Shown one piece after another: positions 1 to 8,322 of a stretch of DNA of 64,000 nucleotides. The notes under the pieces are model-generated. The model did no database searches, had not been told where the DNA came from, and worked only from the letters and a program-made list of their open reading frames with translations. Within the stretch, counting starts at the first letter, position 1; each line of letters begins with the position of its first letter. The stretch comes from Lysobacteraceae bacterium (GTDB lineage Bacteria; Pseudomonadota; Gammaproteobacteria; Xanthomonadales; Xanthomonadaceae), in the NCBI GenBank assembly GCA_028868545.1, contig JAGWUF010000004.1, positions 23,204 through 87,203 of the forward strand. The letters are read 5' to 3'. The translations under genes were made by a program, and so were the position numbers.

Positions 1-294
1 CGGAGGCGCATAACCGCGCCCACCATCGCCACGGGTGAGCAGCAGTTTCAACACACCGGCATCACAGCCCGCGATGTGTGCGTTGATTTGGGTTTCGATG
101 AAGGCCACATCCGGCAATGCAATCCCCAGCCGCTGCGCACCTGCACGCAACCGCGCCAGATGCTGCGGCCACAGCGGCACGCAGCCTTGGTGCACGCGCA
201 GGGTTTCGAACAGGCCATCGCCGTAGTGCAGGCCGCGATTGGATGCGGCAATGCCACCCACACGTTCGCAACCAAGGTAGGAAGCGGACATCAT
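1..294 (-). CDS. pabC: Aminodeoxychorismate lyase PabC (partial, 3' end outside window)
   Basis: PLP enzyme that splits 4-amino-4-deoxychorismate into p-aminobenzoate and pyruvate for folate synthesis. Only the first 98 codons are inside the window and the frame runs open to base 1. The visible part has the fold-type IV start: residues NRGLHYGDGLFETLRV, then PLWPQHLARLRAGAQRLGI and a KLLLTRGDGGRGY block, all typical of the PabC/branched-chain aminotransferase family. Two tandem ATGs (294 and 291) could start it, and neither has a clear Shine-Dalgarno. It follows pabB by 94 nt, and its start codons lie inside a perfect 24-bp inverted repeat. The identification rests on these motifs and on the position after pabB and fabF. 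Confidence 0.85.
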   Translation of the reverse strand, partial: MMSASYLGCERVGGIAASNRGLHYGDGLFETLRVHQGCVPLWPQHLARLRAGAQRLGIALPDVAFIETQINAHIAGCDAGVLKLLLTRGDGGRGYAPP

Positions 295-354
295 GGGGTT
301 CGGCTCACCAAGCGAGTATCGGGGAGCGACTGAGCCGAACCCCATGATGTCCGC
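284..354. repeat. Perfect 24-bp inverted repeat spanning the pabC start
   Basis: Arms at 284-307 and 331-354 are exact reverse complements (24 of 24), separated by 23 bases. The left arm contains both possible pabC ATG codons and the 13 bases upstream. The right arm therefore reproduces the same start-codon sequence on the opposite strand. In pabBC mRNA this would fold into a long hairpin burying the pabC initiation region. No T-run follows, so it is not a standard terminator. Confidence 0.9.
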
Positions 355-388
355 ATGCGATGACGACCTCTGCGCAACGTCCGACCCA

Positions 389-1726
389 TCATTCAACCCC
401 CAATGCCCGCAACATCCCGCGTGCCTTGGCGCGGGTTTCCTCCAGCTCATGCTGCGGATCGGAATCGATCACGATGCCGGCACCGGTGCGGAAGCGCAGG
501 GTGTCGCCCTCCACCTCGGCACTGCGGATCAGGATGTTCAGATCCATGTCGCCATCGTGCCCCAGCCAGCCCATCGCGCCGGTGTAAGCACCGCGCCCGA
601 TGCCTTCCAGTTCGGCAATGATCTGCATGCAGCGCACCTTCGGGCAACCGGTGATGGTGCCGCCGGGGAACAGCGCGGCAATCGCTTGGCCGGGTGTCAC
701 GCCATCGCGCAGGCGACCACGCACGTTGCTGACGATGTGATGCACGTGGGCATAGCTTTCCACCACCATCAATTCATCGACGCACACGCTGCCGGCGGCG
801 CAGACACGCCCGAGGTCGTTGCGTTCCAGGTCGATCAGCATCACGTGTTCGGCGCGTTCCTTCGGGTGCCCCACCAGTTCGCGGATGCGCGCGGCATCGT
901 CATCGCCGGTGAAGCGCGGCCGAGTACCGGCGATCGGACGCGTTTCGGCCACGCCATCATTGACCGACAGCAGTCGTTCCGGCGAGGCACTGACCACGCT
1001 GCCCCACGGGCTGCGGAAGATCCCGGCGAACGGCGCGGGGTTGTGCGCGCGCAGGCGCAGGAACAGCGCGGCCGGATCGAGCGCACCGTCGAACGTCGCC
1101 AGCCAGCCGCGCGAGAGGTTGACCTGGAACACGTCGCCTGCCGCCAGGTAATCCAATGCCTTTGCAACCGCCGCCAGATAACGTTGCGGCGGGTCTTCGG
1201 CAACCGCGGACGGTTGCCGCCACGCGGCCGGCGGCGGCAGCGCGCGCGCGCGGGCCATGTCGGCTTCGATCCGTGCACGCCATGCCCCTTCACCGCTGGC
1301 GGCCATGATGCGCAGCGCGCCAGTGGCGCGGTCGCGCTGCACCACCGCCGGGCAGCGCAGCGCGATGGCGACGGGCAGGCCGCCATCCGCCTGCGGCAGC
1401 GCCAGCACCGTCTCCACCTGCGCCACCAGTTCATAGCCCAGCAACAACGCCCAGCCACCGGCCAGCGAAAGGCCGGCATCCGTCGCGGCGGCCTGCCAGT
1501 GCCGGTCGAGTACGTCAAGAAAACCGCCCTCCAGCGCCTCGCCGGACAGCGTGCGCACCACGCCATCGCGGTGCAGGGCGAAGCCTTCGCCAGCGTGTGC
1601 CAGCAGTAAATCGCGTGCGCCCAAGGTGCCACCACTGCTGGATTCCAGCAACACGGGGTAGCGCTCCGGGTCGAGCCGATGCAGGGCGAGCAGGTCGAGG
1701 TTGGCGGACAGGGATTGTTCGATCAT
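389..1726 (-). CDS. pabB: Aminodeoxychorismate synthase component I (PIAGT type)
   Basis: Chorismate-binding subunit that, with the glutaminase PabA, makes 4-amino-4-deoxychorismate for p-aminobenzoate and folate. The protein has the chorismate-binding fold: SASPERLL, ETRPIAGTRPR, HPKERAEHVMLIDLERNDLG, GGTITGCPK and the closing RTGAGIV segment. The active-site motif is PIAGT rather than PIKGT, so the lysine that binds substrate covalently in E. coli PabB is an alanine. The Stenotrophomonas enzyme is known to share this motif. Because anthranilate synthase also has PIAGT, the PabB call rests on direct linkage to pabC. I chose the ATG at 1726; an in-frame ATG at 1756 falls in a dispersed repeat. 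About 445 residues. Confidence 0.85.
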   Translation of the reverse strand: MIEQSLSANLDLLALHRLDPERYPVLLESSSGGTLGARDLLLAHAGEGFALHRDGVVRTLSGEALEGGFLDVLDRHWQAAATDAGLSLAGGWALLLGYELVAQVETVLALPQADGGLPVAIALRCPAVVQRDRATGALRIMAASGEGAWRARIEADMARARALPPPAAWRQPSAVAEDPPQRYLAAVAKALDYLAAGDVFQVNLSRGWLATFDGALDPAALFLRLRAHNPAPFAGIFRSPWGSVVSASPERLLSVNDGVAETRPIAGTRPRFTGDDDAARIRELVGHPKERAEHVMLIDLERNDLGRVCAAGSVCVDELMVVESYAHVHHIVSNVRGRLRDGVTPGQAIAALFPGGTITGCPKVRCMQIIAELEGIGRGAYTGAMGWLGHDGDMDLNILIRSAEVEGDTLRFRTGAGIVIDSDPQHELEETRAKARGMLRALGVE

Positions 1727-1760
1727 TGTTGAAGTGCACCCCACCTCATCCGCCATCCGC

Positions 1761-1801
1761 CCTCATCCGCCCTTCGGGCACCTTCCCCCGGAGGGAGAAG
1801 G
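1761..1801. repeat. Dispersed palindromic repeat between fabF and pabB
   Basis: The 41 bases contain two nested palindromes: GCCC-TTC-GGGC at 1769-1779, and CCTTCCCCC/GGGAGAAGG at 1781-1801 (9-base arms, one mismatch, 3-base loop). From memory, elements of this CCTCATCCGCCCTTCGGGC type are common between genes in Xanthomonadaceae and other GC-rich proteobacteria. It lies downstream of fabF and may trim or stabilise the fabF mRNA end. There is no T-run. Confidence 0.6.
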
Positions 1802-1805
1802 AAAA

Positions 1806-3044
1806 TCAGATCCGCTTGAACACCAGCGTGCCGTTGGTGCCGCCGAAGCCGAAGCCGTTGGACACCGCCACGTCGATCTTCGCCTCGCGCGCCACGTTCG
1901 GCACGTAGTCCAGGTCACAGCCTTCGCCCGGATTTTCCAGGTTGATGGTGGGCGGGATGATGCCGGTCTGCAGCGCCTTGATCGAATAAATCGCCTCCAC
2001 CCCGCCGGCCGCGCCCAGCAGGTGGCCGGTCATCGACTTGGTGGAGCTGACCATCGTCTTGTACGCATGCTCGCCCAGCGCGCGCTTGATCGCCAGCGTT
2101 TCGGCCAGGTCGCCCAGCGGCGTGCTGGTGCCATGTGCGTTGAGGTAGCCCACGTCTTCGGGGTTGATGCCGGCATCGGCGAACGCCATCGCCATGCAGC
2201 GCGCCGGACCTTCGCCGTTCTCGCTGGGCGCGGTCATGTGGAAGGCGTCCGACGTTGCACCGAAGCCGGCCAGCTCGCAGTAGATGCGCGCGCCGCGGGC
2301 CTTGGCGTGTTCGTATTCCTCCAGCACCAGAATGCCGGCACCGTCGCCCAGCACGAAGCCGTCGCGCCCGGCGTCCCACGGCCGCGAGGCGCGGGCGGGA
2401 TCGTCGTTGCGGGTGCTCATCGCCTTCATCGCGCAGAAACCGCCCATCGCGGTGGGCGAACTGCCGCGCTCGGCGCCACCGGCGAACATCACGTCGGCAT
2501 CGCCGTACTGGATCATCCGCATCGCCATGCCGATGCTGTGGTTGGATGTTGCGCAGGCGGAGACCGCAGAGAACGTCGGCCCCTTGATCCCGATCGCCAG
2601 CGACAACTGGCCCGGCATCATGTTGATGATGGTGGAAGGAATGTAGAACGGGCTGATCTTGCGCACCCCGCCTTCATGCAGCTTCACCGCCGTCTCCTCG
2701 ATGCCCCAGATCCCGCCGATGCCGGCACCGACCAGCGCGCCGATGCGCGTCGCGTTGGCTTCGGTCACGTCCAGCCCGGCATCGTCCTTCGCCATCAGCG
2801 CAGCGGCCATGCCGTAGTGGATGAAGTGGTCCATCTTCTTCGCATCTTTCGGGTTCACCCAGCGGGTGACATCGAAATCGCGGATCTCGCCGGCGATGCG
2901 GGTGGGATAGGTGCCGGCATCGAAGCCCTCCACCAAGCCAATCCCCGAGCGGCCATTGCAGATGCCGTCCCAGTTGCTGGCCAGATCCAGCCCCAACGGC
3001 GAAACGATGCCCATCCCGGTGACCACGACGCGACGCTTGCCCAT
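1806..3044 (-). CDS. fabF: 3-oxoacyl-ACP synthase II (KAS II)
   Basis: Condensing enzyme of type II fatty acid synthesis that elongates acyl-ACP with malonyl-ACP, including the temperature-sensitive step to cis-vaccenate. The 412 residues are the usual FabF length. The Cys-His-His triad is visible: Cys164 in SACATSNHSIG, His304 in LNAHGTSTPLGD and His341 in SMTGHLLGAAGG. The N-terminus VVVTGMGIVSPLG is canonical. It lies 90 nt after acpP, with a small GC hairpin in the gap, and is followed by pabB in the same direction. Confidence 0.97.
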   Translation of the reverse strand: MGKRRVVVTGMGIVSPLGLDLASNWDGICNGRSGIGLVEGFDAGTYPTRIAGEIRDFDVTRWVNPKDAKKMDHFIHYGMAAALMAKDDAGLDVTEANATRIGALVGAGIGGIWGIEETAVKLHEGGVRKISPFYIPSTIINMMPGQLSLAIGIKGPTFSAVSACATSNHSIGMAMRMIQYGDADVMFAGGAERGSSPTAMGGFCAMKAMSTRNDDPARASRPWDAGRDGFVLGDGAGILVLEEYEHAKARGARIYCELAGFGATSDAFHMTAPSENGEGPARCMAMAFADAGINPEDVGYLNAHGTSTPLGDLAETLAIKRALGEHAYKTMVSSTKSMTGHLLGAAGGVEAIYSIKALQTGIIPPTINLENPGEGCDLDYVPNVAREAKIDVAVSNGFGFGGTNGTLVFKRI

Positions 3045-3089
3045 CTTCCACTCCTTGCAGACAACCAGTGCCTTCTCGAAAACACGGAA

Positions 3090-3105
3090 GGCCGCAAACG
3101 CGGCC
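3090..3105 (-). terminator. Small hairpin between acpP and fabF, possible attenuator
   Basis: On the minus strand the acpP-fabF gap contains GGCCGC-GTTT-GCGGCC, followed a few bases later by GTGTTTTC. The 6-bp stem with a weak, offset T-tract could partly terminate transcription and keep acpP mRNA above fabF, or act as a 3' stabiliser. Weak structural evidence only. Confidence 0.35.
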
Positions 3106-3134
3106 CCCGGGGTACTGCAACGCGGGACGCCGGC

Positions 3135-3374
3135 TTACGCCTTGACGTGCGCCTTGATGTAGTCGATCGCCGCCTGCACGGTGCTGATCTTCTCGGCGTC
3201 TTCGTCCGGGATTTCGCACTCGAACTCTTCTTCCAGCGCCATCACCAGCTCCACGGTGTCGAGCGAGTCCGCGCCCAGGTCGTCCACGAACGACGCGCTG
3301 GTGGTGACGTCTTCTTCCTTGACGCCCAGTTGTTCGACGACGATCTTCTTGACGCGCTCTTCAATGCTGCTCAT
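3135..3374 (-). CDS. acpP: Acyl carrier protein
   Basis: Small acidic carrier that holds acyl chains on a phosphopantetheine arm during fatty acid and lipid A synthesis. It is 79 residues long. The attachment serine is Ser37 in the canonical [19 protein letters not shown] helix. The N-terminal [17 protein letters not shown] helix is typical. The gene sits between fabG and fabF, as in most gammaproteobacteria. Confidence 0.98.
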   Translation of the reverse strand: MSSIEERVKKIVVEQLGVKEEDVTTSASFVDDLGADSLDTVELVMALEEEFECEIPDEDAEKISTVQAAIDYIKAHVKA

Positions 3375-3473
3375 GTTTCGATGCTCCTCGTGGGGCGGGT
3401 TAGGCCGTAATTGCGTAGTTTAAGGGAAAACCGGAGGGTGCGTCGCCGGTGGAAACGGGACAGGCAGCACCGC

Positions 3474-4226
3474 TCACGGCATGTACATGCCACCGTTGAC
3501 GTGCAGGGTTTCGCCGGTGATGTAGCTGGCCGACGGGCCGGCCAGGAACGCCACCGCATGGGCAATGTCGGCAGGTTCGCCCAGGCGGCCCAGTGCGATC
3601 TGACCCAGCATCGCCGCCTTCGCGGCTTCCGGCAGGTCGGCGGTCATGTCGGTGGCGATGAAGCCGGGGGCCACGACATTGACGGTGATCCCGCGCGAAC
3701 CGATTTCCTTCGCCAGCGACTTGCTGAACGCGATGATGCCGGCCTTGGCCGCCGCGTAATTGGCCTGACCGGCGTTGCCGGTGACGCCGATCACCGAAGC
3801 GATGTTGATGATGCGGCCACGGCGCGCTTTCATCATCCCGCGCAGCACCGCCTTCGAGGCGCGGTACACGCTGGTGAGATTGGTATCGAGAATGACCTGC
3901 CAGTCCTCGTCCTTCATCCGCATCAACAAGTTGTCGCGGGTGATGCCGGCATTGTTGACCAGGATGGAGACCGCGCCGAACTCGCTGGACACCGCATCCA
4001 CCAGCGCCTCGATGGCGCCGGCTTCGTTGACGTTGAGGCGGCGGCCGTGGCCACCGGTGGCGGCCATGCGCTCGCCGATGGCCTGTGCACCGGCATCCGA
4101 TGTGGCGGTGCCGATCACGGTGGCACCCAGCGTGGCCAGTTCATCCGCGATCGCGGCACCGATCCCGCGCGATGCGCCGGTGACCAGCGCGATTTCGCCT
4201 TGCAAGGGTTTTTCGCTCACGTCCAT
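3474..4226 (-). CDS. fabG: 3-oxoacyl-ACP reductase
   Basis: NADPH-dependent SDR enzyme that performs the first reduction in the fatty acid elongation cycle. Visible features are TGASRGIG at residues 17-24, NNAG near 91, and the catalytic Asn116, Ser144, Tyr157 and Lys161 (YAAAK). The C-terminal PGFIATDMT and ITGETLHVNGGMYMP are typical of FabG. The start is either ATG 4226, overlapping the fabD end by 10 nt, or GTG 4220, overlapping the fabD stop as GTGA; I list the ATG. 250 residues. Translational coupling with fabD is likely. Confidence 0.96.
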   Translation of the reverse strand: MDVSEKPLQGEIALVTGASRGIGAAIADELATLGATVIGTATSDAGAQAIGERMAATGGHGRRLNVNEAGAIEALVDAVSSEFGAVSILVNNAGITRDNLLMRMKDEDWQVILDTNLTSVYRASKAVLRGMMKARRGRIINIASVIGVTGNAGQANYAAAKAGIIAFSKSLAKEIGSRGITVNVVAPGFIATDMTADLPEAAKAAMLGQIALGRLGEPADIAHAVAFLAGPSASYITGETLHVNGGMYMP

Positions 4227-5170
4227 TCCTCGATGGCGGCGGCAAAATCCGCCGGCGTGCCCAACGCGCGCGCGTCGAGCGATTTGTCGATGCGCTTGAC
4301 CAACCCGGCCAGCACTTTGCCCGGGCCGCATTCGCCGATCCGCACGACGCCGCGTGCGGCCAGCGCCTGCACGCAGCCGCTCCACTGCACCGGCAGGTAG
4401 AGCTGGCGCACCAGCGCGTCGCGGATGGCGTCGACGCTGTCGTGCGCGCGCGCGTCCACGTTCTGCACCACCGGCAGCGCCGGCAACTTCCATTCCAGCC
4501 CGGCCATGGTGTGTGCCAGCCGGTTGGCCGCTTCGCGCATCATCGGTGTGTGCGACGGCACGCTGACCGCCAGCTTCACCGCCTTGCGCACACCCTTTTC
4601 CTGCAGCAGTGCCAGCGCGCGATCCACCGCCGCAGCGTCGCCGCCGATCACGATCTGGCCGGGCGAGTTGTAGTTGGCCGGCACCACCACGGCGGCATCG
4701 GAGGCTTCGCGGCACACGGCTTCCACCAGTGCATCGTCGGCACCCAGCACCGCCGCCATCGCGCCGGTACCTGCCGGCGCGGCGTCCTGCATCAGCTGGC
4801 CGCGGATGCGCACCAGATGCGCGCCATCGCGCAGCGACAGCGCGCCGGCCGCGACCAGCGCGGTGTATTCGCCCAAGCTGTGGCCGGCCAGCACCACCGG
4901 CTGCGCGCCGCCCTGCTCGTGCCACAGCCGCCACACCGCCACCCCCGCCGCCAGCACCGCCGGCTGGGTGTATTCGGTGCGATTGAGCATTTCCTCGGGA
5001 CCGCCCTGCGACAGCGCCCACAGATCCACGCCGGCACCATCCGACGCCTCTTCGAACGCGGCCTTGACCGACGGATGCAGCTCCGACAACTCGGCCAGCA
5101 TGCCGATCGACTGCGAGCCCTGGCCAGGGAACACCAGGGCCAGGGACGATGAAACCTGCGCTGCGTTCAC
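4217..5170 (-). CDS. fabD: Malonyl-CoA:ACP transacylase
   Basis: Transfers malonyl from CoA to ACP to supply the elongation cycle. The 317-residue protein begins with the family motif LALVFPGQGSQSIGM. The nucleophile is Ser98 in GHSLGEY, the extender-binding QLM/RG region follows, and the catalytic His lies in VPSHTPMM. It lies between fabH (99 nt upstream) and fabG (overlapping), in the standard fab cluster order. Confidence 0.97.
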   Translation of the reverse strand: MNAAQVSSSLALVFPGQGSQSIGMLAELSELHPSVKAAFEEASDGAGVDLWALSQGGPEEMLNRTEYTQPAVLAAGVAVWRLWHEQGGAQPVVLAGHSLGEYTALVAAGALSLRDGAHLVRIRGQLMQDAAPAGTGAMAAVLGADDALVEAVCREASDAAVVVPANYNSPGQIVIGGDAAAVDRALALLQEKGVRKAVKLAVSVPSHTPMMREAANRLAHTMAGLEWKLPALPVVQNVDARAHDSVDAIRDALVRQLYLPVQWSGCVQALAARGVVRIGECGPGKVLAGLVKRIDKSLDARALGTPADFAAAIEEWT

Positions 5171-5269
5171 GCGTTACCCGCTCCGATCAACGACCAGCAA
5201 AAATGGCCGGACATGATACGAGTATTTGCTCTATCCCGTCTGTACCTGCGCGTATGGACGGACGCGGCA

Positions 5270-6262
5270 TCAATACCGCAGCAACACCGAACCCCAGGCG
5301 AAGCCGCCGCCAAAGGCTTCCAGCAGCAACAACTGGCCGTGCTGCACCTTGCCCGACCGCACCGCTTCGTCCAGTGCCAGCGGCACCGAGCCGGAGGATG
5401 TGTTGCCGTGCCGATCGACGGTGACGATCACCCGCTCCATCGGCATGTCCAACCGCCTGGCGGTGGCTTCGATGATGCGCAGGTTGGCCTGGTGCGGCAC
5501 CAGCCAATCCAGCGCGGACTTGTCCAGGCCGTTGGCCACCAGCGCTTCGTCCACGACCGAATCCAGCGCCTTCACCGCATACTTGAACACGTCGTTGCCG
5601 GCCATCTGCACCCGCACGCCGGCATTGTGCTCGTCCACCTTGAAGCCGGCAGACACGCCCACCGGGTTCCACAGCAGATCCTTCTTGCCGCCATCGGCGT
5701 GCATATGGGTACTGAGGATGCCGGTCTCGTGATCGGCCTTGAGCACCACCGCGCCGGCGCCATCACCGAACAGCACGCAGGTATTGCGGTCGTTCCAGTC
5801 CAGCATCCGGGTCAGGGTTTCCGCACCCACCACCAGCACGGTGCCGGCCGCGCCACTGCGGATGAACTTGTCGGCCACCGTCAGCGCGTAGATGAAGCCC
5901 GAGCAGGCGGCATTGACGTCGAACGCCATGCACCCTGCCACGCCCAGCTTGTGCTGGAGGATGGTGGCGGTGGACGGGAAGATCAGGTCAGGCGTGGTGG
6001 TACCGACCACGATCAGGTCGATGTCCTCGGCGGCAACGCCTGCCGCCTCCAGCGCACGCAACGAGGCTTGCAGGGCCAGGTCGGACGTCAGCTCCCCTTC
6101 CGCCGCGATATGCCGCTGGCGGATGCCGGTGCGGCTGGTGATCCACTCGTCGCTGGTCTCCACGCCGCGTTTGACCAGATCGTCATTGCTCAACACTTGC
6201 TGCGGCAGGTAGCTGCCGGTGCCGGCGATGCGGGCGAAGACGGGGTTGCTGGTGTGACTCAT
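5270..6262 (-). CDS. fabH: 3-oxoacyl-ACP synthase III (KAS III)
   Basis: Starts fatty acid synthesis by condensing acetyl-CoA with malonyl-ACP. 330 residues. The triad is Cys120 in NAACSGF, His257 in PHQANLRI and Asn287 in GNTSSG. It is the first gene of the fab group, separated from rpmF by about 220 bases that include a strong terminator, so it probably has its own promoter between 6263 and 6368. plsX, which precedes fabH in E. coli, is not present here. Confidence 0.97.
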   Translation of the reverse strand: MSHTSNPVFARIAGTGSYLPQQVLSNDDLVKRGVETSDEWITSRTGIRQRHIAAEGELTSDLALQASLRALEAAGVAAEDIDLIVVGTTTPDLIFPSTATILQHKLGVAGCMAFDVNAACSGFIYALTVADKFIRSGAAGTVLVVGAETLTRMLDWNDRNTCVLFGDGAGAVVLKADHETGILSTHMHADGGKKDLLWNPVGVSAGFKVDEHNAGVRVQMAGNDVFKYAVKALDSVVDEALVANGLDKSALDWLVPHQANLRIIEATARRLDMPMERVIVTVDRHGNTSSGSVPLALDEAVRSGKVQHGQLLLLEAFGGGFAWGSVLLRY

Positions 6263-6368
6263 CTGACTGTGAACTCCCTGAGCAATCGAACAAGACTAGC
6301 CGATACCGCCCGGGATCCGGGTCACGGCGACACGCCGTCCTTGTCCTGCAGCGAAAAACGATACGCAC

Positions 6369-6408
6369 AAAAACGCCAACGGCCGCGCTGTTCGGCGCGG
6401 CCTGGCGT
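6369..6408 (-). terminator. Rho-independent terminator downstream of rpmF
   Basis: On the minus strand the sequence forms ACGCCA + GGCCGCGC, loop CGAACA, GCGCGGCC + TGGCGT: 14 paired bases with a 2-base bulge, followed directly by TTTTG. This separates yceD-rpmF transcription from fabH. The rest of the 220-base fabH-rpmF gap shows no ORF; it should hold the fabH promoter, but no convincing -35/-10 pair was found. Confidence 0.85.
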
Positions 6409-6482
6409 CATCCAACTCGTGTTGCAGCAGTGTGCAGCGACGCGATCATGCACGGATGCGACCGCGGGCCAACGGCTGGAAA

Positions 6483-6677
6483 TTATTCTTCGTCGGCAAC
6501 CTGCGTCTTCGGCGCAATGACCTGCTTGCCGCGGTAGTAGCCGTCGGCGGTCACGTGGTGACGCAGGTGGGTTTCGCCGCTGGTCGGGTCGGTGGCCAGC
6601 TGCTTGGCGGACAGGGCGTCATGCGCACGACGCATGCCACGACGGGACGGGGAAACGCGGGACTTCTGAACGGCCAT
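6483..6677 (-). CDS. rpmF: 50S ribosomal protein L32
   Basis: Small ribosomal protein of the large subunit. The 64 residues begin [20 protein letters not shown], the classic L32 start, and contain the family's [15 protein letters not shown] block. The cysteines of zinc-binding L32 forms are absent, as in most gammaproteobacteria. It lies 67 nt downstream of yceD. Confidence 0.97.
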   Translation of the reverse strand: MAVQKSRVSPSRRGMRRAHDALSAKQLATDPTSGETHLRHHVTADGYYRGKQVIAPKTQVADEE

Positions 6678-6744
6678 GGGAACAACTCCAAAAATTGTTG
6701 CAAATCAAATCATTGCGATGACACACAGCGCGACATTGTCGCAC

Positions 6745-7263
6745 TTATTCTTTCTTCAGGCCCGCCAGCGCCGCAAACGGGCTGGCCTTGGCCACCTCCT
6801 CCACGGTAGGCGCGAATTCACGCTCCACCACTTCGGCCGCTGGCGACACCGGTACCACCGGCAACGCCAGGATCAACTCGTCTTCGACCAGCTCGGCTGG
6901 CCGCAGCATGCCGTCCGCCGGCACCTGCAAGGCTTCGTACTCGGCCGGCAGAGCGGACTCTTCGGCCTCGTCGCGGATCAGCCCCAGCCGTTGCTGCAAC
7001 CGCACCGGCAACAGAAACCGCTGCAGGCTGCGCTGACAGATCAGCGGCAACTCGGCCTCGATCCGCAACTCGGCAAACGGCAGCTTCAACGCATCGACAC
7101 CGAATGCCAGCGTGTAGCGGACATCGCCGTCATCATCCGCCAGGCTGCCACGCAACCGGGCCATCGCCTGCAACGGGATGCGCCCCTCGAACTCGCGCGC
7201 CGCCGCAACCATGCGCCAGGCATCCAAGAGTTCCGGAACCCGGCTGAACGACTGGCTGGACAT
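6745..7263 (-). CDS. yceD: DUF177 / YceD family protein
   Basis: Member of the YceD family almost always found beside rpmF. Its plant and bacterial relatives have been linked to 23S rRNA accumulation and ribosome assembly, but the exact reaction is not established. The protein has 172 residues: an N-terminal helical part, the central core RFLLPVRLQQRLGLI and an acidic C-terminal stretch (VEDELILALPVVP). No cysteine-rich motif stands out. I chose ATG 7263 (MSSQSFSRVPELLDAW) over an upstream in-frame GTG/ATG because homologous proteins begin near this point. Confidence 0.85.
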   Translation of the reverse strand: MSSQSFSRVPELLDAWRMVAAAREFEGRIPLQAMARLRGSLADDDGDVRYTLAFGVDALKLPFAELRIEAELPLICQRSLQRFLLPVRLQQRLGLIRDEAEESALPAEYEALQVPADGMLRPAELVEDELILALPVVPVSPAAEVVEREFAPTVEEVAKASPFAALAGLKKE

Positions 7264-7375
7264 AAGGCGCGCAATCGTACGCAGTCCCCCGCCCGCTGTC
7301 AAATCCGGGGCCGGCCCGGGCCGCCGCCGGCGCAGCCGATTTGCGATGCCCTGCCGCCTCGCTCAGACTGCAGGC

Positions 7376-7738
7376 ATGTCCGGACTGATCCTTCCCGTCG
7401 TTGCCCTGCTTGCCGGCGCCGGCCTGCTGCTGGTGCTGCATCTGCTGGGCCGCTACCGCCTGCGCCAGCACGCCATCGGCCAGGTGCTGGATGCCGCCGA
7501 CGCCCTCGAGGCGCGGCTGCGTACGGCCCGTGGCGAGATCGAGGCGATTGCCGGCGATCAGGTGAACCCGGTGCGCGCCGCCATGCAGGATTTGCTGCAG
7601 CAGCGCCTGTGGTTGCAGGACAACGCCCAGCGCGCCAGCCTTCCGCAATTGGCGAATGTCCACCAGACCCTGGATCGCGCCCGCGCGCAGTTGGATCAGC
7701 AATTGCAGCGCATCGCGCAAGCCCGCGGCGAAGAATGA
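7376..7738 (+). CDS. Small membrane-anchored coiled-coil protein, unknown function
   Basis: A 120-residue protein with one N-terminal hydrophobic segment (residues 5-24, LILPVVALLAGAGLLLVLHL), followed by a charged helical region rich in Gln, Arg, Glu and Leu that should form a coiled coil. It is probably inserted in the inner membrane with a cytoplasmic or periplasmic helix. Its stop overlaps the maf start (ATGA), so the two are likely translated together. I do not recognise a family. An upstream in-frame ATG exists but would place nonsense-like sequence before the membrane segment. Confidence 0.65.
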   Translation: MSGLILPVVALLAGAGLLLVLHLLGRYRLRQHAIGQVLDAADALEARLRTARGEIEAIAGDQVNPVRAAMQDLLQQRLWLQDNAQRASLPQLANVHQTLDRARAQLDQQLQRIAQARGEE

Positions 7739-8322
7739 TGCGCGTGCCCCGTCTGCTGCTGGCGTCGACCTCGCGCTATCGCCGCGAACTGCTGCAACGG
7801 CTGCGCCTGCCGTTCGATGTGGCCCGGCCGGAGGTGGATGAAACCGCGCTGCCGGGAGAACCCCCGGATGCACTGGCGGTGCGGCTGGCGCGGGCCAAGG
7901 CACAGGCGGTGGCGGGCCGGCAAACCGATGACTGCTGGGTACTGGGCTCCGATCAGGTTGCCGAATGCGAGGGGCAGGCGTTGGGAAAACCCGGCGGGCG
8001 CGCGGCTGCCATCTCCCAGCTGACCGCGATGTCGGGGCGTTGCGTGCGCTTTCACACGGCTGTATGTCTGGCCCATCCCGACGGCCGCAGCCTGTGTGCG
8101 CACGACATCACGCATGTGCAGGTGCGCGCACTGGAAACCCGTGAAATCGTCCGTTACGTGGATGCCGAACAACCATACGATTGCGCCGGCAGTTTCAAAT
8201 CCGAGGGCTTCGGGATCTGCCTGTTCGAGGCGATCGACAACCGTGACCCGACCGCCCTGGTCGGGCTTCCCCTGATCGCCTGCGCACGCTTGCTGCGGCA
8301 GGCCGGTTTCAGTCTGCCGTAA
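7735..8322 (+). CDS. Maf-family nucleoside triphosphate pyrophosphatase (YceF type)
   Basis: House-cleaning pyrophosphatase of the Maf/YceF family, which hydrolyses modified or non-canonical NTPs (m7GTP for E. coli YceF). The 195 residues begin RLLLASTSRYRRELLQRL, the Maf substrate loop, and continue with the conserved SDQV, GKP and a SFKSEGFG/ALVGLPL ending. Linkage to yceD-rpmF, here divergent, matches the yceF neighbourhood of enterobacteria and argues for YceF rather than the dTTPase YhdE. Start ATG 7735 overlaps the upstream stop; ATG 7738 is equally possible. Confidence 0.88.
   Translation: MMRVPRLLLASTSRYRRELLQRLRLPFDVARPEVDETALPGEPPDALAVRLARAKAQAVAGRQTDDCWVLGSDQVAECEGQALGKPGGRAAAISQLTAMSGRCVRFHTAVCLAHPDGRSLCAHDITHVQVRALETREIVRYVDAEQPYDCAGSFKSEGFGICLFEAIDNRDPTALVGLPLIACARLLRQAGFSLP

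Noticed and set aside
1701..3410. Long plus-strand frame opposite fabF and acpP
   Set aside because: It is antisense to two certain genes and has low-complexity His/Arg-rich sequence without any family match.
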